Below the pieces are notes generated by a model. That model did no database searches, was not told where the DNA came from, and saw only the letters and a program-made list of their open reading frames with translations. Shown here piece by piece: positions 1-7,876 of a stretch of DNA of 64,000 bases (positions are counted from its first letter, which is position 1; each line of letters begins with the position of its first letter). Source of the DNA: an uncultured Paracoccaceae bacterium (GTDB lineage: Bacteria > Pseudomonadota > Alphaproteobacteria > Rhodobacterales > Rhodobacteraceae); the NCBI GenBank assembly GCA_913061275.1, contig CAJXSR010000004.1, positions 1 through 64,000 on the forward strand. Reading direction: 5' to 3'. A program made the position numbers and the translations under genes.

Positions 1-22
1 ATGTGTGCTCGTAGAGCGCCAT
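1..22 (-). CDS. rpsF: Ribosomal protein S6, 5' end only
   Basis: The reverse strand opens with ATG at 22-20 and reads MALYEHT to the window edge, the usual start of alphaproteobacterial bS6, a small-subunit ribosomal protein. Only seven codons are visible. It is divergent from fabD, and the 188 bp between them would carry both promoters. The identification rests on the N-terminal peptide and on my recollection that rpsF lies beside fabD in Rhodobacterales. Confidence 0.7.
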
Positions 23-165
23 ATTATTCACCATTTTCAAGCGTGCTTCAAAATCAGGGCTAATCTTCCGCGCCCAGATACGAGAGGCGACCGCGTTAAA
101 GATATTTGCGGAAGATTGGGGGCTTATACTGCGATGCGGTAGAAACGCAAGGGGTGGACGGGGGT

Positions 166-188
166 TTATCGGCGTTATAAACCGATAA
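166..188. promoter_or_regulatory. Inverted repeat enclosing a TATAAA box upstream of fabD
   Basis: TTATCGG (166-172) and CCGATAA (182-188) form a perfect 7-bp dyad with a 9-base spacer that includes TATAAA. The last arm is 22 bp before the fabD start codon. A protein bound here would cover a likely -10 element, so an operator for the fabD-fabG unit is plausible. The regulator is unknown. Confidence 0.35.
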
Positions 189-210
189 GACAACGATAAA
201 TGGGGGAACC

Positions 211-1152
211 ATGACACGCGCATTTGTATTTCCGGGCCAAGGCGCCCAAACCATCGGAATGGGCAAGGGCTTTGCGGATGCTTATCCTGCGGCTAAGGCC
301 GTATTTGATGAGGTAGATGAGGCCTTGGGCCAAGATCTGTCAGGTATGATTTGGGACGGCGATAATGCTGATCTGACACTGACCGAAAATGCGCAACCTG
401 CGTTGATGGCGACTTCGCTGGCCGCGATGGCTGCACTGAACGCAGAAGGGGTGGAAATAACGGCTGCGTCTTTTGTGGCTGGGCATTCATTGGGTGAATA
501 TTCAGCGCTTTGTGCAGCAGGGTCTTTGACCTTGGCCGATACTGCGCGTTTGTTGCGCATTCGGGGCCGTGCGATGCAGGCAGCGGTGCCTGTGGGTGTT
601 GGTGCAATGGCGGCCTTGTTAGGGCTGGACTTTGCCACGGCACAGGAAGTGGCAGCTGAAGCGGCTGAAGGTGAGGTTTGCCAAGCCGCGAACGATAATG
701 ATCCGGGACAGGTGGTTGTTTCAGGGCATAAAGCTGCCGTGGAACGTGCTTGCGAAATTGCCAAGGGCAGGGGTGCAAAACGCGCGGTTATTTTGCCAGT
801 ATCCGCCCCTTTCCATTGTGCTTTGATGCAACCAGCAGCGGATGCGATGGCTGCCGCGTTAGCTGACGTTAATATTTCCGCACCAAACGTGCCCGTGGTG
901 GCAAACGTATTGGCAAGTGCCAACAATGATGCGGATGTGATCGCGGATTTACTGGTGCAACAGGTCACAGGTTCTGTGCGATGGCGGGAAAGTGTTTCTT
1001 ACATGAGCGCGCAGGGTGTGACAGAGATTTATGAAATAGGTGCGGGTAAAGCATTAAGTGGTATGGTGCGTCGCATTGATCGCGCGATTGCTTGTAAGGC
1101 TGTGAATAGCCCTGAAGATATTGCAGCGGTTGTTGCTGAACTAAAAGGATAA
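211..1152 (+). CDS. fabD: Malonyl-CoA:ACP transacylase
   Basis: FabD moves the malonyl group from CoA to acyl carrier protein, supplying the extender unit for type II fatty acid synthesis in the cytosol. The 313-residue protein starts with the family signature FPGQGAQ, has the nucleophile elbow GHSLGEY with Ser93, and has the second catalytic residue His202 in APFHCALM. Length is normal for the family. GGGGGAACC precedes the ATG. fabG begins 3 bp after its stop, so the two are co-transcribed; acpP and fabF, the other core components, lie 3-4 kb downstream. Confidence 0.97.
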   Translation: MTRAFVFPGQGAQTIGMGKGFADAYPAAKAVFDEVDEALGQDLSGMIWDGDNADLTLTENAQPALMATSLAAMAALNAEGVEITAASFVAGHSLGEYSALCAAGSLTLADTARLLRIRGRAMQAAVPVGVGAMAALLGLDFATAQEVAAEAAEGEVCQAANDNDPGQVVVSGHKAAVERACEIAKGRGAKRAVILPVSAPFHCALMQPAADAMAAALADVNISAPNVPVVANVLASANNDADVIADLLVQQVTGSVRWRESVSYMSAQGVTEIYEIGAGKALSGMVRRIDRAIACKAVNSPEDIAAVVAELKG

Positions 1153-1155
1153 GAT

Positions 1156-1893
1156 ATGTTTGATTTAACAGGTAAAAAAGCACTGGTAACGGGCGCGTCA
1201 GGCGGCATAGGTGGTGCTATTGCACGTGGGTTGCATGCGATGGGGGCAAGTGTTGCACTGTCGGGTACACGGGTTGATCCGTTGAACGCATTGGCGACTG
1301 AACTGGGTGAACGCGCGTTTGTAACCCCTTGTAACCTTAGCGATAAAGAAGCAGTTCTGGCCCTTGCGGGCCAAGCATCAGAGGCCATGGGCGGTTTGGA
1401 TATTTTGGTCAATAACGCAGGTATTACACGCGATAATATCTTTATGCGCATGTCTGAAGATGAATGGCAGCAAGTGATTGACGTAAACCTTTCATCTACC
1501 ATGCGGTTGATGAAATCAGTTATGCGCCCGATGATGAAACAACGTTTTGGGCGGATTATTAACATCACGTCGATTGTTGGTGTCACGGGCAATGCGGGGC
1601 AGGTGAATTATGCGGCCAGTAAGGCGGGGATCATCGGCATGACCAAGTCTTATGCACAAGAAATTGCAACGCGCGGCATTACCGCTAACTGTGTAGCACC
1701 GGGCTTTATCGAAACCGCTATGACGGCTGATCTGCCTGATGCGGTGAAGGAAAAAATGACAGGTAATATTCCTGCGGGTCGTATGGGTTCGCCTGAAGAA
1801 ATTGCAAGTGCTGTGGCCTATCTGGCATCGACAGAAGCCAGCTACGTGACAGGGCAAACCCTGCATGTAAACGGTGGGATGGCTATGATATAG
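1156..1893 (+). CDS. fabG: 3-oxoacyl-ACP reductase
   Basis: FabG is the NADPH-dependent reductase that converts 3-oxoacyl-ACP to 3-hydroxyacyl-ACP in each elongation cycle. The 245-residue protein is a classical short-chain dehydrogenase: cofactor loop TGASGGIG at 12-19, NNAG at 86-89, catalytic Ser139, Tyr152 and Lys156 (YAASK), and the C-terminal VTGQTLHVNGG. AAGGAT lies before the ATG and the gap to fabD is 3 bp. Its position between fabD and acpP/fabF separates it from the many catabolic SDR paralogues. Confidence 0.96.
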   Translation: MFDLTGKKALVTGASGGIGGAIARGLHAMGASVALSGTRVDPLNALATELGERAFVTPCNLSDKEAVLALAGQASEAMGGLDILVNNAGITRDNIFMRMSEDEWQQVIDVNLSSTMRLMKSVMRPMMKQRFGRIINITSIVGVTGNAGQVNYAASKAGIIGMTKSYAQEIATRGITANCVAPGFIETAMTADLPDAVKEKMTGNIPAGRMGSPEEIASAVAYLASTEASYVTGQTLHVNGGMAMI

Positions 1894-2006
1894 CCGCAAT
1901 TTGCGCCAGCAAACTGCGGCAAGAATGCGTATAACATTCTAAAAAACCTAAGGATAATTCCGATTGGAATTGCCCTATCTCCCACATCTAAGAAAGCACC
2001 CAACCC

Positions 2007-2360
2007 ATGCCCATCACACGCACACATTCCTCTGAACGCGCTAGCAAAATAGTTACCCACAATGGAACCATCTACCTGTCAGGCCAAGTGGCCAACGACG
2101 TAACAGTTGGTATTCAAGAGCAAACCCAAAGCTGTACTGATAAAATTGACGCGCTTCTTGCTGAAGTTGGTAGCGACAAGGATCGCATCCTGTCAGCAAC
2201 GGTTTTCTTACGTGATATGAAAGATTTTGCGGCGATGAATGAGATTTGGAACGCATGGGTTGCGGATTGTGGTAAACCTGCACGTGCTTGTGTAGCTGCC
2301 GAAATGGCTAGGCGTGAGATTTTGGTTGAGATCTGCATTGTTGCGGCTGTTAAGGGCTAG
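2007..2360 (+). CDS. RidA/YjgF family protein
   Basis: This 117-residue protein belongs to the Rid family, whose archetype RidA hydrolyses reactive enamine/imine intermediates released by PLP enzymes. The N-terminal GTIYLSGQVA, the central LAEVGSDKDRILSATVFLRD and the Arg93 motif PARACVAAEMA match the family; Arg93 corresponds to the carboxylate-binding arginine of active members. It is slightly short and its termini differ from E. coli RidA, so it may be another Rid subgroup. The gene stands alone downstream of fabG with a 113-bp gap and is followed by the AT-rich DnaA-box region. Confidence 0.88.
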   Translation: MPITRTHSSERASKIVTHNGTIYLSGQVANDVTVGIQEQTQSCTDKIDALLAEVGSDKDRILSATVFLRDMKDFAAMNEIWNAWVADCGKPARACVAAEMARREILVEICIVAAVKG

Positions 2361-2375
2361 GTTTTAATGTATTCA

Positions 2376-2557
2376 TTGCACATAGTGCAACGCAATCCAC
2401 AGGATATTGTGGATTGTAAGTGTGTGATATGTATATGATAAATATAGATATTTTAACTATTATGAAGGATATGTACTTAATTTTTATGCATATTTCGTAC
2501 TAAATTTTACATGATTGTTTTGCACTAAATGTCGTAGTTATCCACAGGTTATCCACG
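2376..2557. other. AT-rich region flanked by DnaA-box-like sites (origin-like)
   Basis: After a hairpin TTGCAC/GTGCAA (2376-2390) come CAATCCACA (2393-2401) and its exact inverted copy TGTGGATTG (2408-2416), resembling a pair of diverged DnaA boxes. About 110 bp of very AT-rich DNA follows (2420-2530), then one perfect DnaA box TTATCCACA (2538-2546) and a near-perfect one, TTATCCACG (2549-2557), in direct orientation 2 bp apart. No ORF is convincing. The layout (boxes, unwinding-like tract, boxes) resembles a bacterial oriC or a DnaA-titration or control site. The neighbours are not those I associate with oriC in this order, so the call is tentative. Confidence 0.4.
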
Positions 2558-2592
2558 GGATTTCCAGATTGCATATGTATCGAATCATAGTG

Positions 2593-2639
2593 TATCTTGT
2601 GAATGTGAGAAGCGACCCTACAAGATATAGAGTCGCTTC
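2593..2639. repeat. Two interlocking perfect 8-bp inverted repeats (pseudoknot-like)
   Basis: TATCTTGT (2593-2600) pairs with ACAAGATA (2620-2627), while GAAGCGAC (2609-2616) pairs with GTCGCTTC (2632-2639). The two helices cross, so as RNA they would form an H-type pseudoknot or two mutually exclusive hairpins. They lie between the DnaA-box region and the longer inverted repeat at 2654-2732. No coding sequence explains them. Confidence 0.45.
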
Positions 2640-2653
2640 GATCTGGCTGGGAC

Positions 2654-2732
2654 TGATGTCCGTAGCATGGTTGAGATTAGGATTTGCTGTCGATTCTCAA
2701 ACATACCTTAGGGTGCCATGCTGCGGACATCA
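2654..2732. repeat. Long inverted repeat, 17-bp arms with one mismatch
   Basis: Arms 2654-2670 (TGATGTCCGTAGCATGG) and 2716-2732 (CCATGCTGCGGACATCA) are reverse complements except for one base. The 45-base loop contains a nested pair TTGAGA (2671-2676) / TCTCAA (2695-2700). No poly-T follows on either strand, so it does not look like a simple terminator for gabD, which ends at 2798 on the other strand. It could be part of a structured RNA or of the adjacent origin-like region. Confidence 0.5.
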
Positions 2733-2797
2733 CTGCAAGGATATTTAGCACTTGCTAAACCATGCCCATATTTTTGGAAGAAGCTGCGGTTTCCCCC

Positions 2798-4234
2798 TTA
2801 AACCCCAATCTTCGAAATAAACTTCACCCGTTGATATGCTGTGATGCCTTCTTCGCCACCTTCTGATCCATAACCAGAGTGGTTAACCCCACCAAAGGGT
2901 GTTTCGGGGGTGGCGATGCCGAAGTGGTTTACGCCGAACATGCCTGCGTTAATCTGGTCGCCCAATCGGTTTGCAACGTTGCCGTTGGTGGTAAAGGCAT
3001 AAGATGCCAACCCGTATTCCAGTTTGTTGGCACGTTCAATTACCTCATCAAAATCGGTGAATGAAGACATTGGTGCTATAGGGCCGAAGGGTTCATCGGT
3101 CATGATTTTTGCTTCTTCAGGTACGTCTTTTAGCACGGTAGGTTTGTAAAAAAACCCTTTATTACCAAGGCGTTCACCACCTGTTAGCAACTCTGCGCCA
3201 TGGCTGACTGCGTCATCCACCAAATCTTGCATTACGTCCAATCGACGCGCACCGATCAAGGGGCCGATTTGAACGCCGTCATTGATGCCTTCGCCCACGA
3301 CCATTTCGTTCGTGTGTTGGGTGAAACGTTCTGCGAACTCTTCATACACGCCTTTTTGCACGTAGAAGCGTGTAGGGGATATGCATACTTGGCCTGCGTT
3401 ACGGAATTTTGTGGCGGCACATGCTTTGGCAGCCATTGCTATGTCGGCATCGTCAAAGATCATCACTGGCGCGTGGCCACCCAGTTCCATTGTGCAGCGG
3501 ATCATGCGTTTGGCCGCTTGGGCTTGTAACAACATGCCTACAGGGGTGGATCCTGTGAAGCTAAGTTTCTTGATGATGGGGCTGTCCAACAGGTAGCTGG
3601 ATATTTCCGCAGGCACACCGAACACAAGGTTCAGAACACCGTCAGGCAGGCCTGCGTCTTGGAAACAGCGCGCGATGGCGATGGCGGCGGACGGTGTTTC
3701 TTCATCGGCTTTCATGATGATGGAACAGCCTGCACCCAGTGCGTTGCCGATTTTGCGCATGACGTTTGAGGCAGGAAAGTTCCATGCGACAAAGGCCGCA
3801 ACAGGGCCAACAGGTTCTTTTATCATCATCTGACGTTGGCCAGGAATGCGTGCAGGAATTATGCGGCCGTAAGCGCGTTTGCCTTGTTCTGCGTCCCAGC
3901 GCAAACAACCGATGACAAAATCCATCTCTAAGCTGGCTTCATTTGCGGGTTTACCCATGTCGCGGCTGATGTTGACGGCAATCGCGGCTTTGCGCTCTTC
4001 CATCAGGTCGGCGGCTTTATCCATGATGGCTTGACGGGCAAGGGGGGATGTGGCGCGCCATGTTTGAAAACCTTTGTCAGCAGAGGCAAGGGCTGCATCT
4101 AGATCTGCGACGGATGCGTGTGGAAGTGTGCCCAGTATCTCTTCTGTTGCAGGGTTAATCACGTCTTGGCTTTTATCTGAAGTGCCTTGTGTCCATTTAC
4201 CGTTAATTAAGAGTTCAAGTTTTTCGTATGCCAT
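2798..4234 (-). CDS. gabD: NAD(P)-dependent succinate-semialdehyde-type aldehyde dehydrogenase
   Basis: A 478-residue aldehyde dehydrogenase that would oxidise succinate semialdehyde or a related aldehyde to the acid. Seen: FTGSTPVG at 226-233, the ELGG motif with general base Glu250, and nucleophile Cys284 in GQVCISP. The C-terminal GYGSEGGEEGI stretch resembles the GabD subgroup, but substrate is not certain from sequence. I chose the start at 4234 (MAYEKLELL) because GGAGA precedes it and homologues begin there; the frame stays open upstream to 4357. It is a single leftward gene between ridA and acpP. Confidence 0.85.
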   Translation of the reverse strand: MAYEKLELLINGKWTQGTSDKSQDVINPATEEILGTLPHASVADLDAALASADKGFQTWRATSPLARQAIMDKAADLMEERKAAIAVNISRDMGKPANEASLEMDFVIGCLRWDAEQGKRAYGRIIPARIPGQRQMMIKEPVGPVAAFVAWNFPASNVMRKIGNALGAGCSIIMKADEETPSAAIAIARCFQDAGLPDGVLNLVFGVPAEISSYLLDSPIIKKLSFTGSTPVGMLLQAQAAKRMIRCTMELGGHAPVMIFDDADIAMAAKACAATKFRNAGQVCISPTRFYVQKGVYEEFAERFTQHTNEMVVGEGINDGVQIGPLIGARRLDVMQDLVDDAVSHGAELLTGGERLGNKGFFYKPTVLKDVPEEAKIMTDEPFGPIAPMSSFTDFDEVIERANKLEYGLASYAFTTNGNVANRLGDQINAGMFGVNHFGIATPETPFGGVNHSGYGSEGGEEGITAYQRVKFISKIGV

Positions 4235-4516
4235 TATCTGTTCTCCGAATGCGTTTAAAAAAACCTTTAGCAAAGAAATTTTGAAACACAAGTGCGTGTG
4301 TGTACTTGGCGTAAGTAATCTATTATGGCTATATTCATATCTATGGTTCGAAACCATTTGCCATTGTGTATCTTTATGTTATAGCGCGGCACAGATTATC
4401 CAAGGGCGGGGTCGCTTTTGGCATCATGGCCATCGTAATATGGCTGTTATTTGTACCTGAAATTAGGTATGAGTGAAAAAACCAAGGGGAATACCCCGCA
4501 ATATGAGGACTGAAAC

Positions 4517-4750
4517 ATGAGCGACATCGCAGATCGTGTAAAGAAAATCGTTGTAGAACACCTAAGTGTTGACGAAGCAAAAGTAACTGAAACAGCATCT
4601 TTCATTGATGATCTGGGCGCAGACAGCCTGGACACAGTTGAGCTGGTTATGGCATTTGAAGAAGAGTTCGGCATCGAAATTCCAGATGATGCGGCTGAAA
4701 CCATTCAGTCCTTCGGCGACGCAGTGAAATTTATCACTGAAGCTGGCTAA
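4517..4750 (+). CDS. acpP: Acyl carrier protein
   Basis: A 77-residue acidic acyl carrier protein that carries growing acyl chains on a 4'-phosphopantetheine arm. The attachment residue is Ser37 in GADSLDTVE, followed by the recognition helix [17 protein letters not shown]. Length and composition are typical. GAGGA lies upstream of the ATG. It is monocistronic here: a rho-independent terminator follows 27 bp downstream and fabF has its own leader. A small dyad TACCT/AGGTA at 4454-4469 lies in the promoter region. Confidence 0.98.
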   Translation: MSDIADRVKKIVVEHLSVDEAKVTETASFIDDLGADSLDTVELVMAFEEEFGIEIPDDAAETIQSFGDAVKFITEAG

Positions 4751-4777
4751 AGAATTTAAGACTTAGTTGTCTTTTTT

Positions 4778-4808
4778 AAAACGCGCTCCTATTGGGGCGC
4801 GTTTTTTT
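4778..4808 (+). terminator. Rho-independent terminator of acpP
   Basis: AAAACGCGCTCC (4778-4789), a TATT loop and the complementary GGGGCGCGTTTT form a GC-rich stem with one G-U pair, ending in a run of seven T. It directly follows acpP, which fits a very highly expressed short transcript. Confidence 0.88.
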
Positions 4809-4902
4809 ACGAAAAATTGCTGTTGTGATGTTGATTGCTTGCTGAATATTGTAAGGCAGGGTAATTAGAACCAAATAGGCAAGAAATACTAAGGAGCATA
4901 AT

Positions 4903-6165
4903 ATGCGTCGTGTTGTTGTTACCGGACTTGGAATGGTATCCCCGCTTGCGTGCGGTGTGGATGAAACTTGGAAACGTTTAATTGCAGGCCAATCTGCGGC
5001 AGGGACAATTTCGCGCTGGGATGCGGATCATTTGGTCACGAACTATGCGTGCGAAATACCGTTTGGTGATGGCACTGACGGAACGTTTAACCCTGATGAC
5101 TGGATGGAACCTAAAGAGCGACGCAAGGTTGATGATTTTATCCTGTATGGCATGGCAGCTGCGGATCAAGCGGTTGCTGATGCAGGCTGGACGCCTGAGG
5201 AAGAAGAAAGCCGACTACGCACGGGTGTTATGATTGGTTCTGGTATTGGCGGTTTAAAATCTATTGCCGAAACGGCTGTGACGCTAAAAGAACGCGGGCC
5301 ACGCAGGGTTTCGCCTTTCTTCATTCCTGGTGCTTTGATTAATCTAGTTTCAGGGCAAATTGCTATTCGGTACGGTTATAAAGGGCCAAATCATGCGGTT
5401 GTGACCGCCTGTTCATCAGGGGCGCATGCCATTGGTGATGCGGCACGTTTGATTATGCTGGATGATGCAGATGTGATGATTGCTGGTGGGACGGAAAGCC
5501 CGATATGTGAAATTGGTATTGCTGGGTTTAACGCTTGTAAAGCATTATCAAAGTCACATCGTGATGACCCGACGAAAGCATCTAGACCTTATGATCGTGA
5601 CCGTGATGGGTTCGTTATGGGTGAAGGTGCTGGTGTTGTTGTGTTGGAAGAATATGAACACGCCAAGGCGCGCGGTGCGAAGATTTATGCGGAAATTCTG
5701 GGCTATGGTTTATCTGGTGATGCATATCATATTACGGCACCATCATCGGATGGCGATGGCGGATTTCGTGCGATGACGGCGGCTTTGAAACGGGCCGATC
5801 TTTTGCCATCTGACATTGATTATATTAATGCGCACGGTACATCTACTATGGCTGATACGATTGAGTTGGGTGCGGTTACGCGCTTACTGGGTAATGCGGC
5901 TAAAGGGGTGACAATGTCGTCGACAAAGTCATCAATCGGGCATTTGTTAGGTGCTGCAGGGGCTGTTGAGGCGATTTTCTGTATACTTGCCTTGCGCGAC
6001 CAAATTGCACCGCCGACGATTAATCTGGACAATCCAGATGTGGAAACCGAGCTGGATTTGGCACCTAACAAAGCTGTGAAACGTGAAATAAATGTGGTTT
6101 TGTCAAACTCGTTTGGCTTTGGCGGCACCAATGCATCACTTGTTATGGGTAAGGTGGACGGCTAA
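4903..6165 (+). CDS. fabF: 3-oxoacyl-ACP synthase II
   Basis: FabF performs the condensing step of fatty acid elongation, joining malonyl-ACP to the acyl chain. The 420-residue protein has the Cys-His-His triad of KAS I/II enzymes: Cys170 in VVTACSSGAH, His311 in NAHGTSTM and His347 in SSIGHLLGAAG. It opens with RRVVVTGLGMVSPLA. A strong ribosome site (AAGGAG) sits before the ATG at 4903. mltG starts 4 bp after its stop, a pairing (fabF-mltG) common in Alphaproteobacteria. Confidence 0.97.
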   Translation: MRRVVVTGLGMVSPLACGVDETWKRLIAGQSAAGTISRWDADHLVTNYACEIPFGDGTDGTFNPDDWMEPKERRKVDDFILYGMAAADQAVADAGWTPEEEESRLRTGVMIGSGIGGLKSIAETAVTLKERGPRRVSPFFIPGALINLVSGQIAIRYGYKGPNHAVVTACSSGAHAIGDAARLIMLDDADVMIAGGTESPICEIGIAGFNACKALSKSHRDDPTKASRPYDRDRDGFVMGEGAGVVVLEEYEHAKARGAKIYAEILGYGLSGDAYHITAPSSDGDGGFRAMTAALKRADLLPSDIDYINAHGTSTMADTIELGAVTRLLGNAAKGVTMSSTKSSIGHLLGAAGAVEAIFCILALRDQIAPPTINLDNPDVETELDLAPNKAVKREINVVLSNSFGFGGTNASLVMGKVDG

Positions 6166-6169
6166 GCCT

Positions 6170-7333
6170 ATGAACAAGCATTTTGCTGCTAATTTTTTCA
6201 ATCTTTTAATAATTATCGTGATTGGTATTGCTGGCCTTGTATATTGGAGCAAGGCAGAGTTTTACCGTGACGGCCCCTTACAACAGGCACTTTTTATTGA
6301 GGTGCCGCGCGGTGGCAATGTAGTGGCACTTTCAAAAGAGTTGGAAGAACAAGGTGCGGTTAGGCACGGGGCTATTATGCGGCTTGGGTCGGATTATTTG
6401 GAAAAAACCAATAAGTTGAAATATGGGAATTATGAAATACCTGCCCATGCTTCTATTGCGGATATTCTTGATATTGTAACCAAAGGTGGGCGCAGTAGCT
6501 TTCGCTATGTTGCGCGTTTTTCTGTTAAGGTTACTGGGCCTGCGAATTTAACCTTACGTGAACGTTCGACAACTGGTGCTGATCCGGTTGTATTGGCTTC
6601 ATTTGCTATGGGTGAAGAATTGCCAGAGGCATATGCGAAATTGAAAGCGGCGAAAGCGGCTGTTTCATATCGTGTTTCAGTGGCCGAAGGGGCAACAAGT
6701 TGGCAGATTGTTGAAGCTTTGAATGCGGCTGACTTTTTAACGGGTGATGCATTGGATGTGCCTGATGAGGGAAGCCTTGCGCCTGATACGGTTGAAGTGC
6801 GTGCGGGAAGTGCACGCAGTGATATTTTGGCAAAGATGACAAAGGCGCAGACTGCGATTTTAGCGGAAGCTTGGGCAAATCGTGCAGATGACTTACCGTT
6901 TAAGTCGCCGCAAGAAGCATTGATATTGGCCTCTATCGTTGAAAAAGAAACCGGCGTTAAATCTGAACGTGGGGAAGTTGCGGGTGTGTTTGTTAATCGC
7001 CTGAACAAAGGTATGAAGCTGCAAACTGACCCGACAGTGATTTATGGGCTTACCGAGGGCAAGGCCCCTTTGGGGCGTGGTTTGCGACGTAGCGAGTTGG
7101 CTAAAAAGACCGCTTATAACACATATATCATTCCTGCCTTACCACCTGGGCCGATTGCTAACCCTGGTCGTAAAGCGATCGAGGCTGTGATGAAACCTAC
7201 GAAGACAGAAAACCTGTTTTTTGTGGCGGATGGTACGGGTGGGCATGCGTTTGCAGCAAGTTTGAACGAACATAATGCCAATGTTGCCAAGTGGCGCAAG
7301 ATTGAAGCGGAGCGTCGTAAAGCAGCGGAGTAA
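6170..7333 (+). CDS. mltG: Endolytic murein transglycosylase
   Basis: MltG (YceG) is an inner-membrane lytic transglycosylase that cleaves nascent glycan strands, setting glycan length. The 387-residue protein has one N-terminal membrane segment (about 10-26), a periplasmic LysM-like region, and the catalytic domain with LILASIVEKETG at 251-262; Glu258 is the expected catalytic residue. NRLNKGMKLQTDPTVIYG further supports the family. I chose the ATG at 6170, 4 bp after fabF, because an upstream in-frame ATG would lie inside fabF. The GTA locus starts about 210 bp later. Confidence 0.93.
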   Translation: MNKHFAANFFNLLIIIVIGIAGLVYWSKAEFYRDGPLQQALFIEVPRGGNVVALSKELEEQGAVRHGAIMRLGSDYLEKTNKLKYGNYEIPAHASIADILDIVTKGGRSSFRYVARFSVKVTGPANLTLRERSTTGADPVVLASFAMGEELPEAYAKLKAAKAAVSYRVSVAEGATSWQIVEALNAADFLTGDALDVPDEGSLAPDTVEVRAGSARSDILAKMTKAQTAILAEAWANRADDLPFKSPQEALILASIVEKETGVKSERGEVAGVFVNRLNKGMKLQTDPTVIYGLTEGKAPLGRGLRRSELAKKTAYNTYIIPALPPGPIANPGRKAIEAVMKPTKTENLFFVADGTGGHAFAASLNEHNANVAKWRKIEAERRKAAE

Positions 7334-7546
7334 CTTGGTAATTACTAGGTTTATCAGTGCCTTATATCAAGAGTTAACGAAATCTTTCGCCATAGATCAC
7401 TCACCCTATAGTTGAAGATCTTGACTTTTAGAACGGTCGGAAGTATACCTTGTGGCAAGCTGGAAGAAGTGGGTAAGCAGTGGTCGTAATGGCTGCTGCT
7501 TTTGCACGTCTGCTCGACGGGACAACCCGAGAGGAAGCCATACTAC

Positions 7547-7876
7547 ATGACTGAAGATATCCCTGAGGGATTACAAGCGCAGGCCGAAAGGTTGGCGTTT
7601 GCACAAGAAAACTATGCAAGACTTGCACTTAATCTGGTCACTACAATCGGCCGCCTAGGCGGTGATTTGACCAGTGGCGCGCTGCCAACAAATGTATCAA
7701 AGCTGATGTGTCATTATGAGGCTGCATTGATACATGCCAACAAACAAGAGGCGGAATATGCAAAACAATTTGAAGCCATCAATGGGGTTATCCAAGGCGG
7801 CGCCCATGATGCGGACGACGCACGATCGGAAATCCTTGGCCGAATTGCTCACTTGTGCGAGCGCGGAGGAGGTTGA
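7547..7876 (+). CDS. Gene transfer agent gp1, probable small terminase subunit
   Basis: A 109-residue mostly helical protein with no motif I can name. Its position just before the large terminase, and overlapping it, is that of GTA gene g1, reported to act as a small terminase (TerS) in Rhodobacter capsulatus. The start at 7547 (MTEDIPEGL) has GAGGAAG upstream. A small hairpin (CTCG...CGAG with GGG/CCC inside, about 7512-7530) lies just before the ribosome site. Reading frame is intact. Assignment is by position and size rather than by a visible domain. Confidence 0.65.
   Translation: MTEDIPEGLQAQAERLAFAQENYARLALNLVTTIGRLGGDLTSGALPTNVSKLMCHYEAALIHANKQEAEYAKQFEAINGVIQGGAHDADDARSEILGRIAHLCERGGG

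Noticed and set aside
282-968. Long leftward ORF inside fabD
   Set aside because: It is a mirror frame of the real gene, low-complexity Ala/Ser-rich, and lacks a ribosome site.
2515-2748. 77-codon rightward ORF in the DnaA-box region
   Set aside because: No ribosome site, and it spans DnaA boxes and inverted repeats; composition looks random. Treated as noncoding.
7334-7546. tRNA gene between mltG and the GTA locus as a phage attachment site
   Set aside because: No cloverleaf or T-loop motif is visible, and the GTA is not an integrating element.
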